From an uncultured Clostridia bacterium (GTDB lineage Bacteria > Bacillota > Clostridia > UBA1381), in contig CANRJY010000002.1 in assembly GCA_947631085.1 (NCBI GenBank), positions 124,001-188,000 of the forward strand: 64,000 nucleotides of DNA, given 5' to 3'. The notes beneath the pieces were generated by a model. It did not search any database and was not told the DNA's origin. It was given only the letters and a program-made list of their open reading frames with translations. Positions within the stretch are counted from its first letter, which is position 1. Every line of letters begins with the position of its first letter. The position numbers were made by a program, and so were the translations under genes. Shown here in pieces: positions 8,613 through 15,699 of the stretch.

Positions 8613-9722
8613 TTAGTGAATAATAGCAAGCTCTGTTTCCTTGTCGAATATATGGAGCTTGTTTGTCTCGAACGCAACCTTTATCGTGTCGCCGAGCTTA
8701 GCTGTTGAACGCTGATTTACTCTTGCCGTAAACGGAACGCCCGCGATTGTCAAATACAGATATGTCTCCGCGCCCATCATTTCCGTAACGTCAACGTATG
8801 CCGACGCAACAGCTTCGGGTCTTGACGCGAGGAACGCCTCATCGTCATGGATATCCTCGGGTCTGATACCGAGTACAACAGTCTTGCCTATGTACTTCTT
8901 CAGCTCCGGAGTAACCTTTCCGTCAGGAATTTTAATCGTGTCGTTAGCAAATGTAGCGTATAAGCCGTCTCCTTTTTCCGAAAGAACAGCGTCAACGAAG
9001 TTCATCTGCGGCGAGCCGATAAAGCCTGCTACGAAGATGTTATCGGGCTTTGAATAGAGGTTAGACGGTGTGTCAACCTGCTGGATAACGCCGTCCTTCA
9101 TAACAACGATACGCGTACCCATTGTCATAGCCTCTGTCTGGTCATGCGTTACATAGATGAACGTTGTCTGAAGTCTGTTATGGAGCTTCTTAATCTCGGT
9201 TCTCATCGCAACTCTCAGCTTAGCGTCGAGGTTTGAAAGAGGTTCGTCCATAAGGAATACCTTAGGATTTCTTACGATAGCACGACCCATCGCAACACGC
9301 TGTCTCTGACCGCCCGAAAGAGCCTTCGGCTTTCTGTCGAGAAGATGCTCGATATCGAGGATCTTAGCAGCCTCTGTAACGCGCTTCTTGATCTCATCCT
9401 TCGGAGTCTTTCTCAGCTTCAGACCGAACGCCATGTTCTCAAATACCGTCATATGCGGATACAGAGCGTAGTTCTGGAAAACCATCGCGATATCTCTGTC
9501 CTTCGGAGCAACGTCGTTAACGAGTCTGCCGCCGATGTAGAGTTCGCCGTCCGAAATTTCCTCAAGGCCCGCAACCATTCTCAATGTGGTTGACTTACCG
9601 CAGCCCGAAGGTCCTACCAAGATGATAAATTCCTTGTCTTCGATATCGAGACAGAAGTCGCCTACAGCCGTTACGCCTCCCGGATATCTCTTATAAATGT
9701 GCTTTAATTGTAAATCTGCCAT
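8613..9722 (-). CDS. ugpC: Sugar ABC transporter ATP-binding protein, UgpC/MsmX type
   Basis: 369 residues, the standard length for the shared ATPase of CUT1 carbohydrate importers. Walker A GPSGCGKST at about residue 37, Q-loop FQNYALYPHMTV, signature LSGGQRQRVAMGRA, Walker B VFLMDEPLSNLD and switch VTHDQTEAMTMG are all intact. The C-terminal third is the MalK-like OB/TOBE domain (VLGIRPEDI). It stands alone without permease or binding-protein genes, which is typical of MsmX-type ATPases that serve several oligosaccharide transporters. Here it would logically energise uptake of the sugars released by the secreted lyases at 28-37 kb, an inference from context. Confidence 0.93.
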   Translation of the reverse strand: MADLQLKHIYKRYPGGVTAVGDFCLDIEDKEFIILVGPSGCGKSTTLRMVAGLEEISDGELYIGGRLVNDVAPKDRDIAMVFQNYALYPHMTVFENMAFGLKLRKTPKDEIKKRVTEAAKILDIEHLLDRKPKALSGGQRQRVAMGRAIVRNPKVFLMDEPLSNLDAKLRVAMRTEIKKLHNRLQTTFIYVTHDQTEAMTMGTRIVVMKDGVIQQVDTPSNLYSKPDNIFVAGFIGSPQMNFVDAVLSEKGDGLYATFANDTIKIPDGKVTPELKKYIGKTVVLGIRPEDIHDDEAFLASRPEAVASAYVDVTEMMGAETYLYLTIAGVPFTARVNQRSTAKLGDTIKVAFETNKLHIFDKETELAIIH

Positions 9723-9948
9723 GTCTTATAATCCCCTCTCGTCTTTATAAATTTTTTTAATTAAAAGCGAATCCGTCCGCTTATTTTCTATACTAATATG
9801 ATAACACATTTTTCTTGAAATTGTTAGTCGTATATTATACAAAATTACTTTTAAAAGTTTGGTAAAATTCACTAAACATAACTGTCGCTTGTCAAAAATA
9901 ATAGTTAGTTTTTATGAAAAATTACCAAAAAGCATTTATTATTATGCA

Positions 9949-12015
9949 TTATCCCTTTTTAGCGTTTTCGATGATCTTATCGGCAACGTTCTGCGGCGCC
10001 TGCTCGTAGCGGGAGAACTCGAACTTGAATATTCCCCTGCCCTGGCTCATGGAGCGAAGGTCGGTAGCGTATTTGAACATCTCCGACATCGGAACCTCCG
10101 CCTCGACCATGTTAAGACCTTCCATATCGCTTTCGCCCATTCCCATAATCTGACCGCGGCGCTTGTTGATATCGCCGATTATATCGCCCATGATGCTCTC
10201 GGGGATATAAACCTTGAGATTTCCGAGAGGCTCGAGGATAACGGGGTCAGCCTTTGAAAGACCATCCTTATACGCGAGTGAAGCCGCGGTTTTGAACGCC
10301 ATTTCCGACGAGTCGACCGGATGGTACGAACCGTCGAGAAGCGTAGCCTTCAGATTAACAACAGGATAACCTGCCAAAACGCCCTTCTGACATGAATCTC
10401 TCAGACCCTTTTCAACCGCGGGGAAGTAGTTCTTCGGAACCGAGCCGCCGAATACCTTCTCCTCGAAAATCATATCCTCGGAAATACCCGGCTCAAACTC
10501 TATCTTAACATGTCCGTACTGACCGTGTCCGCCCGACTGCTTCTTATGCTTTCCTTCAACCGTTACCTTCTTGCGTATCGTCTCGCGGTACGGAACGATC
10601 GGATCTTCGAGTACAACGTCCGCGCCGTACTTCGACTTTAATTTGCTTATGATAACGTCGATATGCTGTTCGCCCTGACCGTTTATCAAAGTTTGCTTTG
10701 TCTCGGAATTGTTCGAGATGCTGAATGTCGGATCCTCCTCGGTGAGCCTTGTAAGACCGCTTACGATTTTTTCCTCGTCGCCCTTTGCCTTCGGCAGAAC
10801 AGCCATAGAAAGCACGGGATCGGGGAACTCAATGCCCGTTAGGATTATGTTCTTGTTTCTGTCGCAGAGCGTGTCGCCCGTCTGCGTCTTGTCGAGCTTC
10901 GCCGTACAGCCTATATCGCCCGCGGTTATCTTGCCCGTTTCAGTCTGCTTTTTACCGCATATCGTGTATACCTTGCCGATTTTTTCGTTTACGCCCTTGT
11001 TCGGATTATAAAGAACGGAATCCCCCTTTATCTCGCCCGAATATACTCTGAACAGCGACATTTTTCCAACATACGGGTCGGCGATAGTCTTGAACACTAT
11101 AGCCGCGGTCGTTTCCTCGGCGCTTTGAACGAGCTCAACCGGCTCTGCAGTGTCGGCAACTCTCGCGATTTCCTCTATTTCCGACGGAGCGGGCAGATAC
11201 TTGCCTATTCCATCCATGAGCGAGCGAACGCCTATATTGTCCTGACCGCTTCCGCAGTAAACGGGATAAATGCTGCCGTCCTTAATACCCTTTCTTATAG
11301 CGCCCTTTATCTCGTCAACGGTGAACTCCTCGCCCTCGAAATATTTAACCATTAATTCCTCGTCGGTGTCCGCTACGGCTTCCATAATCATCTCGCGAAG
11401 CGGAGCGACTGTTTCAGCCATACCCTCGGGAACGTCCATTTCAACTCTGTGCTTGCCGTCGTAGCGGCGCGCCGTCATGTCAACTATATCAACGAAGCCC
11501 TTGAACTCTCCGTCCTCCTGAATCGGATAAACGAATGGAGTTACAGCCTTGCCGAATACGTCTTTCATCTGCTCAAGAACCTTCTGATAATCGGCGTGAT
11601 CATCGTCGATTTTATTTACGAAGAACATCGTCGGGATCCCGCGCGTTTTCGCGTATTTGAACACATGCTCGGTACCTACCGATACGCCGCTTCTGCCGCT
11701 CAGAACGATAAGAGCGGAATCCGCCGCGCGCAAGCCCTCTTTAACTCCGCCGACGAAATCGAAAAATCCCGGCGTGTCGATAATATTATACTTCATATCC
11801 TTCCACTCTATCGGAGCAACCGCCGTAGAAATAGAAAACTGGCGCTTGATCTCCTCGGGGTCATAGTCGGTTGTGGTAGTGCCGTCCATAACCTTGCCGA
11901 ATCTGTCGATAGCGCCGGCATTAAACAGCATAGCCTCCGTAAGCGTTGTCTTGCCGCATTTTCCGTGTCCCATCACGACAACATTACGAATGGCGTTCAT
12001 TTGATAATTTTTCAT
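9949..12015 (-). CDS. Elongation factor G-like GTPase
   Basis: 688 residues with the five domains of EF-G, but of the paralogous EF-G-like class. G1 is MGHGKCGKTTLTEAML, G3 is DTPGFFDF and G4 is NKIDDD. Canonical EF-G has DTPGH; here the catalytic His is replaced by Phe, which is usual for this paralog and suggests altered GTP hydrolysis. Domain IV is present (GGSVPKNYFPAVEKG) as is domain V (LGNLKVYIPESIMGDIIGDINKRRGQIMG). It is not the housekeeping fusA, which would lie with rpsL/rpsG/tuf. The ATG has a TAAGGAGG site. Its exact role in translation is not known. Confidence 0.92.
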   Translation of the reverse strand: MKNYQMNAIRNVVVMGHGKCGKTTLTEAMLFNAGAIDRFGKVMDGTTTTDYDPEEIKRQFSISTAVAPIEWKDMKYNIIDTPGFFDFVGGVKEGLRAADSALIVLSGRSGVSVGTEHVFKYAKTRGIPTMFFVNKIDDDHADYQKVLEQMKDVFGKAVTPFVYPIQEDGEFKGFVDIVDMTARRYDGKHRVEMDVPEGMAETVAPLREMIMEAVADTDEELMVKYFEGEEFTVDEIKGAIRKGIKDGSIYPVYCGSGQDNIGVRSLMDGIGKYLPAPSEIEEIARVADTAEPVELVQSAEETTAAIVFKTIADPYVGKMSLFRVYSGEIKGDSVLYNPNKGVNEKIGKVYTICGKKQTETGKITAGDIGCTAKLDKTQTGDTLCDRNKNIILTGIEFPDPVLSMAVLPKAKGDEEKIVSGLTRLTEEDPTFSISNNSETKQTLINGQGEQHIDVIISKLKSKYGADVVLEDPIVPYRETIRKKVTVEGKHKKQSGGHGQYGHVKIEFEPGISEDMIFEEKVFGGSVPKNYFPAVEKGLRDSCQKGVLAGYPVVNLKATLLDGSYHPVDSSEMAFKTAASLAYKDGLSKADPVILEPLGNLKVYIPESIMGDIIGDINKRRGQIMGMGESDMEGLNMVEAEVPMSEMFKYATDLRSMSQGRGIFKFEFSRYEQAPQNVADKIIENAKKG

Positions 12016-12095
12016 TTTATTTCCTCCTTAAACCGAACATAGTCCGGCAATATTCCATATATATTATTTACCCTTATTATATATAAACGAAACAT

Positions 12096-12136
12096 AAAAA
12101 CAACCGTCATATTACAAAAATATAACGGTTGTTTTT
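12096..12136. terminator. Terminator of the RHH gene
   Basis: AAAAACAACCGT and ACGGTTGTTTTTT arms are almost perfectly complementary and extend further through ATAT. It lies 30 bases downstream of the ribbon-helix-helix gene stop on the minus strand. Confidence 0.8.
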
Positions 12137-12165
12137 TGTGAAAAATGACGAAAATTCAGTATGTT

Positions 12166-12342
12166 TTACTCGTCCAAATTATCTAAAGCGTACTCTAAAC
12201 ACTGATTTACGACCTTATTGAATGAAATTCCGTTTTTTTCGCTCAATTCCATCAGCTTGTCAAAGCATTCCGGTTTTATACGGATAGTGCGGTTGATAGA
12301 TGATATTTTTTGCGTTTCTTTTTTTATTTTAAGCTTCTCCAT
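12166..12342 (-). CDS. Small ribbon-helix-helix (Arc-type) protein
   Basis: 58 residues, too short for the ORF track. After a basic N-terminus comes a beta strand INRTIRIKPECFDKL, then two helices (LMELSEKNG and SFNKVVNQCLEYALDNL), the pattern of a minimal RHH DNA-binding fold that works as a dimer. The ATG at 12342 follows an AAGGGG ribosome site at 8 bases. It is transcribed divergently from the stalk-domain gene region, whose promoter carries a perfect inverted repeat at 12461-12494, a plausible operator. Whether it represses that promoter is inference. A toxin-antitoxin pairing is not supported because no toxin gene follows it. Confidence 0.75.
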   Translation of the reverse strand: MEKLKIKKETQKISSINRTIRIKPECFDKLMELSEKNGISFNKVVNQCLEYALDNLDE

Positions 12343-12427
12343 GTCAATTACCCCTTGAAATTGTATTGTGTAATTGTATTATTTATTAAGAAATTATTAA
12401 TTTTTTAATATTTTTTTAATAATTACG

Positions 12428-12456
12428 TTGACAATCAGTAAAAATGGTGCTATAAT
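12428..12456 (+). promoter_or_regulatory. Consensus promoter of the stalk-protein region
   Basis: TTGACA, 17 bases, TATAAT: a perfect SigA consensus. The inverted repeat at 12461-12494 begins at the predicted start of transcription. Confidence 0.88.
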
Positions 12457-12460
12457 ATTA

Positions 12461-12494
12461 TTACAAAGTTGTTAATAATTTAATAACTTTGTAA
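12461..12494. promoter_or_regulatory. Inverted repeat at the transcription start (possible operator)
   Basis: TTACAAAGTT and AACTTTGTAA are perfect 10-base arms, with TTA/TAA continuing the symmetry inside. Position at +1 suits either a repressor operator or a 5' stem-loop protecting the mRNA. The adjacent divergent RHH protein is a candidate binder. Confidence 0.6.
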
Positions 12495-12523
12495 CTAATT
12501 TCGATATAAAGGAGATGATGCCT

Positions 12524-12736
12524 ATGAAAAGCGGCTGATTATGTAAACAACACATAAATTTTTGGAGATATGTATGAAGAAGGGAGAAAATCGTTATGAA
12601 AAACAATACTGCATTTAAGTGAATGAAACTGTTTATTTGTACTCAAAACCGACCGAATATGCGCGAGCTGCTGATTTTTTTGACAGCCGAAAACGCGGAA
12701 CCGAAGGAAAAGAATTTGAAATTCAAAAAGAATTAA
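12524..12736 (+). other. Leader with TGA-interrupted frame (decayed gene or short ORFs)
   Basis: This stretch between the promoter and the stalk-protein gene holds one frame broken only by three TGA codons and closed by TAA. Pieces read MKSG, then a middle part, then MKNNTAFK, then a 37-residue piece starting MKLFICTQNRPN. Several pieces have their own GGAG-like sites (before 12524, 12574 and 12596), and the last two are joined as TGA-ATG. An overlapping frame from GTG 12619 is also open but runs into the next gene. A decayed small gene is the simplest reading; coupled leader ORFs are possible. TGA is used as a normal stop elsewhere in the window. Confidence 0.4.
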
Positions 12737-12751
12737 AAGGAGTGAGTTACA

Positions 12752-13756
12752 ATGAAAAAAGCGGTTACATTCATAATAACAATAATGGCGGCTATGTCGG
12801 TTTGCGCCGCGGCGTATGCGGCAGACGCCGGAAATATTGCAAGGCTCGTCGAAGAAAAAGCTCCCGCGGAGGACAAGCCCGAAGCGTCCGAAACGCCCGC
12901 AGCTACGGCGGAACCGACGGCTCAGACGAAAAAATTTATAGTGAAATCGGTCAACGGAAGCGTGGAAATATCGGCTGACGGGAAAACCGTAATTTTTCCC
13001 GACGCGAAGCCGTTTATTGACGAAAACGGACGCACTCAAATACCGGTGCGCGCCGTAACCGAAGCTCTTGACGCGGCGGTAAACTGGAACGACGCGGAAC
13101 AGGTTGTTACAATAAAAAAAGACGGTCTGCTTCTCACTCTGAAAATAGGCTCAGATATAATGACCGTCAACGGCAGACAAATAAAAATGGACACATCTGC
13201 GGTTATTATTGACGACCGTACATATGTGCCGCTGCGTTATATCGCGGAGGCTTTGGGTATGAGCGTCGAATGGGAGAGCAATACCCTGCCCGAAACCACG
13301 CCCGCTCCCGACAGCGATTTCGGCGGCGAAATAATTCTCCCTCCATATACAGGTGATCTGACAATACCGGAGGACTATATAATTGACGCAAACCTTATAG
13401 GAATTTCATGTTTTGAAGGCTTGAGATATAACATGACCTTCGACGAAGCGGCGGCATTTATCAATCCGGAATACGGATATGTAAATGAACCCGATACGTC
13501 GCATAAAACGGTTATGTATAATATAGGAGCCGGAAAATATGTCACACTCATATTTGTCAGCACAGACAGCGATTATCGCCTGACGGAGGCGAGAAGAATA
13601 AGCCGCAGCGGCGAAACTAAAACATATGCCTGGAACGATGACGGCAGCCTGAAGCTTTACGAAAGCGCTTATGACGATAACGCTTCCGGCACAGCCGACA
13701 AGGTTCCCTCCGGCGGTTTCGGCGCGGCAGCTTCCGGCGCGGCGGATAAAGCTTAG
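12752..13756 (+). CDS. Secreted protein with copper amine oxidase N-terminal-like (stalk) domain
   Basis: 334 residues. Signal peptide MKKAVTFIITIMAAMSVCAAAYA with an AxA cleavage site, then a Glu/Pro/Ala-rich spacer. Residues about 80-180 match the stalk domain often found in clostridial surface proteins, named after the copper amine oxidase N-terminus: IFPDAKPFIDENGRTQIPVR, VNGRQIKMDTSAVIIDDRTYVPLRYIAEALG. No oxidase domain follows. The C-terminal 150 residues (FDEAAAFINPEYG, YVTLIFVSTDSDY) were not recognised and may be a small beta-rich domain. The ATG has an AAAAGGAGTG site. A likely role is as an extracellular or wall-associated binding protein; the ligand is unknown. Confidence 0.85.
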   Translation: MKKAVTFIITIMAAMSVCAAAYAADAGNIARLVEEKAPAEDKPEASETPAATAEPTAQTKKFIVKSVNGSVEISADGKTVIFPDAKPFIDENGRTQIPVRAVTEALDAAVNWNDAEQVVTIKKDGLLLTLKIGSDIMTVNGRQIKMDTSAVIIDDRTYVPLRYIAEALGMSVEWESNTLPETTPAPDSDFGGEIILPPYTGDLTIPEDYIIDANLIGISCFEGLRYNMTFDEAAAFINPEYGYVNEPDTSHKTVMYNIGAGKYVTLIFVSTDSDYRLTEARRISRSGETKTYAWNDDGSLKLYESAYDDNASGTADKVPSGGFGAAASGAADKA

Positions 13757-13795
13757 GAAAACCGATAAGCGCAAAAAGGATAGGAGGAAACGATT

Positions 13796-13903
13796 ATGAT
13801 AAGTGTAATTTCTTTTATAGTAGCTGTGATAACCGCCGTAACGATGGGCGGCACGGTAAACGCCGACGAGGACGAGCCGTCCGATATAAATTTCGGGGAT
13901 TGA
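13796..13903 (+). CDS. 35-residue hydrophobic/acidic micropeptide
   Basis: ATG at 13796 follows an excellent TAGGAGG ribosome site. The product has a hydrophobic segment (SVISFIVAVITAVTMGGT) followed by an acidic tail NADEDEPSD, so it is either a single-pass membrane peptide or a signal-peptide-like secreted peptide with cleavage near VNA-DE. It lies 39 bases after the stalk-domain gene and before a terminator, so it is probably the last cistron of that operon. No homolog is recognised. The strong ribosome site and sensible topology argue for a real gene. Confidence 0.6.
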   Translation: MISVISFIVAVITAVTMGGTVNADEDEPSDINFGD

Positions 13904-13953
13904 TATCACTCATATCGGTCGGCGGTATATAAAATTTAATAAAGGGTTGAGAG

Positions 13954-13991
13954 TTTTCAGGCGGTCTGTTTCGGACCGTCTGAAATTTTTT
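13954..13991 (+). terminator. Intrinsic terminator
   Basis: TTTCAGGCGGTC and GGACCGTCTGAAA arms followed by ATTTTTT, about 50 bases after the micropeptide stop. Confidence 0.88.
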
Positions 13992-13996
13992 GAAAG

Positions 13997-14176
13997 GGCA
14001 AAACCAATCTGTACCGCGCGCTGATTTCGCGCTCGGAGTACAAAAACGAGCTGACGCGCGAGTTTCTCGACGAGATCCACCACGGCTCAAAACACAGCCT
14101 GTTCGCCGCGTTATACGGAGGATACTGTCGGAGCGGCTTTCTTTGTTGTTTACTTTTTACTGTTACTGAGTTTTGA
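13997..14176 (+). pseudogene. Gene remnant without a start
   Basis: Between the terminator and the next promoter a frame reads TNLYRALISRSEYKNELTREF and continues to a stop at 14174-14176. It is GC-rich and codon-biased like coding DNA while the flanks are AT-rich, but there is no start codon or ribosome site. The motif resembles the 'LYRAL...F...F' part of CotH-type spore-coat kinase-like or related surface proteins, a weak resemblance only. The C-terminal part (SGFLCCLLFTVTEF) looks like non-coding read-through. Probably a fragment left by deletion. Confidence 0.4.
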
Positions 14177-14283
14177 CGTTGAATATATCAATTATGTAAG
14201 CATTATTGTACTTTTTCCACTATCGGCATAAATTTACGCAATAAATTTCTACATTTTCTACAAGCAAAATCACTGAATTTATC

Positions 14284-14311
14284 TTGTATTTTCGCTCAAC
14301 TGTGCTATAAT
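14284..14311 (+). promoter_or_regulatory. Probable promoter of the methyltransferase-STAS gene
   Basis: TTGTAT, 16 bases, TATAAT, about 75 bases before the ATG at 14386. The -10 box is perfect; the -35 box is weaker. Confidence 0.55.
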
Positions 14312-14385
14312 AAATTGTAATTAAGAAGTAATTAAAGAAGTAAATACTTTCGGCTAATGAAAATATATAAAAGGAGGCACACAAA

Positions 14386-15633
14386 ATGGAAGAAAAACAA
14401 GATTTAAGAGAACAAACAAATCCGATATACAACACGGCGAAAGCCGTTCTGCTGCATTACTGCATAGCGGGCGATAAGGACGCGCCGGTATTGGCGAAAA
14501 AACTTGGTATAGACGCCGACTCGCTTATCGGAACGGAGGAACAGAAGGTGGCGCTCAGCCTTGAACTGACCTTATTGCTGGAATCGCGTTTCCGCTCAAC
14601 AAACAAAATTGCAGGCAATTATAAAAACAGCACAGTTTTAGACATTCCGTGCGGATATGCGCCGCGGGCGCTATGTGAAACGTTTAGGGATATGCGTTAC
14701 ATAGGCTGCGATTTGCCTATCGTAACGGACGAGATTGCGCCGGTTATCGGTGAAATCTGCGCCGAACGCGGAATAAAGGACACGGAGTACCACAGTGCGG
14801 ACGCGACGAATTACCGTTCGCTTCGTGACGCGCTCAACACGGTTGACGGAGAAATTACCATATTAACCGACGGACTGCTCACATATTTCAGCAACTCCGA
14901 GCTTACCGAGCTTTGCACGAATATCCGCCGTTTGCTCAAGGAGTTCGGCGGTCGATGGATAACGTCCGATCCGGACATGAACCCGCTGTTCATGGCGGCG
15001 CTTAAGGCTGTCCACGGTAAAGCGGCGTTCGAGGATTTGATAAAGACTATGGATGTATACTCCGAGAAGTCGGACACAAACATAGAGGTGCAGAACATGA
15101 CCGTTTTGGCGTACGATTACGAAAACAGCATGAAAACGGTAACGGATTTCCTGCGCTCGGTAGGCTTAAAATGGGAGCGCGTTCCGATGTCTAATTATAT
15201 AACGGAGATCCACAGCCTCGCGGATTATTCCGACGAAGTAAAAATGGATTATATAAAATCGCTTGAAAATGTATACATCTGGATTTTCACGCCCGACGAG
15301 GACTACAAAGAAACAGAGGAAAACTATGATAGCGACAGCTTCGGCGTTAAAGCAAAGGCGCACGGCGGCAAAATGGAGATAACGCTGCGCGGCAGACTCG
15401 ATTCGATAACTGCACCGGAGCTGCTGGGAATTTATGAAAAAACAACGGCTGCGGAAAAGGTTGAAAAAATCGTCGTTGACGCGTCCGAGCTCGAATATAT
15501 TTCGTCGGCGGGACTGCGCGTGCTGCTTATTATGATTAAGCAGGTTGGAAACGGCAATCTCGCCGTCACCGGACAAAACGAAGCGGTTCAGACTATCTTC
15601 GACCAAACGGGATTTGCCGATTTGATAGCATAA
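14386..15633 (+). CDS. SAM-dependent methyltransferase (LCM-like) fused to a STAS domain
   Basis: 415 residues in two parts. Residues about 15-305 form a class I methyltransferase resembling the leucine carboxyl methyltransferase group: the S-adenosylmethionine loop is VLDIPCGYAPRAL, followed by YIGCDLPIV and ITILTDGLLTYFS. Residues about 325-415 are a STAS domain (GGKMEITLRGRLDSITAPEL, VDASELEYISSAGLRVLL) with the Ser-Ser-Ala-Gly pattern where anti-anti-sigma factors such as SpoIIAA are phosphorylated. The STAS part could place the enzyme under a serine kinase/phosphatase switch or dock it to a partner. The ATG has an AAGGAGG site. It has its own promoter and no co-transcribed partner. The methyl acceptor cannot be told. 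Confidence 0.85.
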   Translation: MEEKQDLREQTNPIYNTAKAVLLHYCIAGDKDAPVLAKKLGIDADSLIGTEEQKVALSLELTLLLESRFRSTNKIAGNYKNSTVLDIPCGYAPRALCETFRDMRYIGCDLPIVTDEIAPVIGEICAERGIKDTEYHSADATNYRSLRDALNTVDGEITILTDGLLTYFSNSELTELCTNIRRLLKEFGGRWITSDPDMNPLFMAALKAVHGKAAFEDLIKTMDVYSEKSDTNIEVQNMTVLAYDYENSMKTVTDFLRSVGLKWERVPMSNYITEIHSLADYSDEVKMDYIKSLENVYIWIFTPDEDYKETEENYDSDSFGVKAKAHGGKMEITLRGRLDSITAPELLGIYEKTTAAEKVEKIVVDASELEYISSAGLRVLLIMIKQVGNGNLAVTGQNEAVQTIFDQTGFADLIA

Positions 15634-15699
15634 TTTCCACAGACAAACCAAATATTTAATTATAAAAGCAGGAGTTATAAAATACGATACGCTCTTTTG

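Noticed and set aside
9723-9948. Possible small gene or regulatory RNA upstream of the sugar-ABC ATPase gene
   Set aside because: AT-rich with only a weak AAGCG/CGCTT hairpin; no clear promoter box, ORF with a ribosome site or conserved motif was found.
12524-12736. Selenocysteine or TGA-as-Trp recoding
   Set aside because: TGA ends ordinary genes in the window, no SECIS-like hairpin follows each TGA and the segments match no selenoprotein family.
12539-13039. 166-codon minus-strand ORF over the stalk-gene start
   Set aside because: It has a Phe/Arg/Cys-rich shadow composition and is opposite a gene with signal peptide, ribosome site and promoter.
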